Part shown: in pieces, positions 12,329 to 14,146 of the stretch
Position numbering within the stretch: position 1 is the stretch's first letter
How the letters are laid out: every line of letters begins with the position of its first letter
Source of the DNA: Planctomycetaceae bacterium
GTDB taxonomy: Bacteria > Planctomycetota > Planctomycetia > Planctomycetales > Planctomycetaceae
DNA length: 14,146 nucleotides
NCBI GenBank assembly: GCA_003503535.1
Contig: DOCI01000178.1
Span: 29,774 to 43,919, forward strand
Direction of reading: 5' to 3'
The notes under the pieces: generated by a model
The model's input: the letters and a program-made list of their open reading frames with translations, nothing else
What the model was told of the DNA's origin: nothing
Databases searched by the model: none
Translations under genes and position numbers: made by a program

Positions 12329-14146
12329 TCAGGGAATGATGTGTTCTCCTGATTCTTCATGTCGGGCGAGGGCATGAGCATCTTTTCCACTGAACCTCCA
12401 GAAGATGCCGGGATGAATGAGGAACTCGCAGAAGGTTGACGTGACAAGCCCCCCGAGAATAACTGTCGCAACGGGATACAAAATTTCTCGCCCCGGTTCT
12501 TTACCACCTAACACTAGAGGCAGCAGGCCCATTCCCGCAGTCAGGGCGGTCATCAAAACGGGGGCCAGACGTTCGAGGCTGCCGCGGATGATCATTTCCT
12601 TGCTGAAGTCTTCCCCTTCCTCTTTCATCAGATGGAAGTAGTGAGTCACCAGCAGAATCCCATTACGAACGGCAATTCCACCTAAGGAGATAAAACCGAC
12701 CAGGCTCGCGACCGTCAACGATTGATCGGTAATCACCAGAGCGAGAACGCCGCCGATAAAAGCGGTCGGGAGTGCATTCAACAGTTGTAGTACAATTCGC
12801 ACTGAAGGGAAGAGCACCATCAATACAACGAACATTCCAACAACTGAGACAGCTGCCAGAATGGCAATTGTTCGCGTCGCCCGTTGCTGACTCTCAAACT
12901 GTCCGCCGTATTCGATGAAGTATCCTTCCGGTAAATTGATCTGACTGTCGAGACGTCTTTGAATTTCCATGACGGCACTGGCCAAGTCTCGATCCTGAGT
13001 GTTACAGCGGATAACCATACGTCGTCTGGCGTTCTCACGATTCACGGCATTCGGTCCCGTGCCCGGACCAATATCGGCCAGCTCCCGAAGTTCGATCTGT
13101 CCACGATCGTTCGGTAAGTCGATCCGCAGTCGTCCGAGATTGGCGTAGTCGGTGCGGTAATCTTCTTCCAGACGGACGAGCAGGTCGAATCGACGTTGTC
13201 CTTCCAGAACTTGCGAGACGATTTCTCCCTGAAGAGCTGTTTGCAAAATGGTGGCAACGTATGCACGTGTCACACCATAAAAGGCGAGGTCATCGGTACG
13301 CAGTTGGATGTGCAGTTCTTCGGTCTGTTTTATCGGCTCGATGACTGGAGGTGTGATTCCATCGATGTTCTGGACAATTGATCGGACCTTTTCTGAAAGT
13401 TGTTGCAACACATCCAGATTGTCTCCATGAATTTTTATGGCTATTTGAGCATACACACCTGAGACCATGTGACTGATCAAGTGAGCCAGCGGTTGCTCGA
13501 CTTCAATATTCACGCCGGGGACTTCGTCTCCCAGTTCCTCCAGTAATTGCTTGAGCATTTCATCACGCTCATGCTCACTTTCGGGATTCATACTCAGAAT
13601 GTATTCGCCAGCATTGACCGGCGAAGCATGTTCATCCATTTCCGCTCGGCCAGTGCGTCGCACGAAATGGAGAATTGCTCCGTCAGGATTCTTCTGAGTC
13701 TTTTGCATTTCGCGAAGTTTCTGATCGATCAGACCAGCCACTTGATTTGAGGCATCGAGTGATGAGCCGGGTGGTAAAGTCACGTTGATTTGAATACTGC
13801 CTTCATCGAAGTCTGGCAGAAAGTTTTTTCCCATTTGAGCCATCTGCCATCCTGCAAAACCGACGGCGATCCAGGTAATTAACAGCAACAACGTTGGGAT
13901 CGCCATGCTGATTCTTATGAGATGGCTGGCCATCCACTTCATGGAACGCAACAGAATTCCATCTTTTACTGCGTGAGCGGCCTTCGATTGCGGTAACAGG
14001 TAATACGACAACACGGGAGTGACTGTGAGCGATACAGCAAGTGATGCCAGAATCGAAACGATGTAAGCCACTCCAAGCGGCGTGAACAATCGGCCTTCGA
14101 CGCCTGAGAGTGCGAACAAGGGCAGGAAGACCAGAATCACGACTGC
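12329..14146 (-). CDS. CzcA/CusA-family heavy-metal RND efflux permease, N-terminus outside window
   Basis: Proton-driven inner-membrane pump of a tripartite heavy-metal efflux complex. About 605 codons are visible, reading into the window edge; the GTG at 14140 is internal. The visible part starts at the hydrophobic VVILVFLPLFALSGVEGRLF (about TM5), then FTPLGVAYIVSILASLAVSL (TM6), a large periplasmic domain from GKNFLPDFDEGSIQINVTLP to the second hydrophobic block (TM8 on), and GFISLGGIAVRNGILLVTHY in the TM10 region. It ends in a short polar tail, GEHIIP. The family is usually near 1040-1100 residues, so roughly 55-60 percent is present. The proton-relay acidic residues of TM4 fall outside the window. 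Membrane-fusion and outer-membrane partners would be expected further right. Confidence 0.92.
   Translation of the reverse strand, partial: AVVILVFLPLFALSGVEGRLFTPLGVAYIVSILASLAVSLTVTPVLSYYLLPQSKAAHAVKDGILLRSMKWMASHLIRISMAIPTLLLLITWIAVGFAGWQMAQMGKNFLPDFDEGSIQINVTLPPGSSLDASNQVAGLIDQKLREMQKTQKNPDGAILHFVRRTGRAEMDEHASPVNAGEYILSMNPESEHERDEMLKQLLEELGDEVPGVNIEVEQPLAHLISHMVSGVYAQIAIKIHGDNLDVLQQLSEKVRSIVQNIDGITPPVIEPIKQTEELHIQLRTDDLAFYGVTRAYVATILQTALQGEIVSQVLEGQRRFDLLVRLEEDYRTDYANLGRLRIDLPNDRGQIELRELADIGPGTGPNAVNRENARRRMVIRCNTQDRDLASAVMEIQRRLDSQINLPEGYFIEYGGQFESQQRATRTIAILAAVSVVGMFVVLMVLFPSVRIVLQLLNALPTAFIGGVLALVITDQSLTVASLVGFISLGGIAVRNGILLVTHYFHLMKEEGEDFSKEMIIRGSLERLAPVLMTALTAGMGLLPLVLGGKEPGREILYPVATVILGGLVTSTFCEFLIHPGIFWRFSGKDAHALARHEESGEHIIP

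Noticed and set aside
12223..12507. N-terminal extension of the lipoprotein frame
   Set aside because: It overlaps the pump gene, and the signal peptide and lipobox begin at 12222 with a ribosome site.
1..14146. CRISPR array, tRNA attachment site or toxin-antitoxin pair
   Set aside because: No regularly spaced repeats, no tRNA-like cloverleaf and no recognisable toxin or antitoxin were seen on either strand.

Overview
The window looks like a recombinase-rich accessory island next to a chromosomal heavy-metal efflux operon, most likely from a planctomycete with moderate GC. The lineage call is inference. It rests on the style of the large serine recombinases with an appended C-terminal helix-turn-helix, the small excisionase-like HTH protein, and the pairing of a CzcA/CusA-type pump with a His-rich lipoprotein and a DUF3147-like membrane protein. 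No rRNA, tRNA or CRISPR array was seen.

Layout. (1) 1-788 (+): C-terminal part of a tyrosine recombinase, cut by the window edge. (2) 789-1541: gene-poor gap with a perfect 16-bp hairpin and a tandem decamer. (3) 1542-3593 (+): first large serine recombinase, followed by a clear terminator. (4) 3670-3843 (+): likely small protein gene, closed by a second strong terminator at 3951-3999. (5) 4481-4786 (-): small HTH protein, divergent from (6) 4908-6281 (+): an unrecognised 457-aa protein ending in an OmpR-like winged helix. (7) 6439-8943 (+): second large serine recombinase with three C-terminal HTH-like units, then a terminator. (8) About 9362-10661: graveyard of a frameshifted FtsK/SpoIIIE-type ATPase fragment, a decayed ISAs1-family transposase (-) and the C-terminal scrap of an IS3-family transposase (+). 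(9) 10916-14146 (-): the CzcA/CusA-type RND pump (N-terminus outside the window), a His-rich lipoprotein and a DUF3147-like protein, probably one transcription unit.

How the parts may work together. The tyrosine recombinase, two serine recombinases and HTH protein look like an integration/excision module. The best unexplained signal is a 30-bp site present twice in opposite orientation, at 4843-4872 and 6304-6333 (24 of 30 positions identical). One copy is in the divergent promoter region of the HTH and winged-helix genes; the other is upstream of the second serine recombinase. It could be a shared operator tying the regulators to the recombinase, or a pair of inverted recombination sites bounding the winged-helix gene. 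The sequence alone does not decide. The metal operon runs towards the island on the opposite strand and appears to be the adjoining resident DNA.
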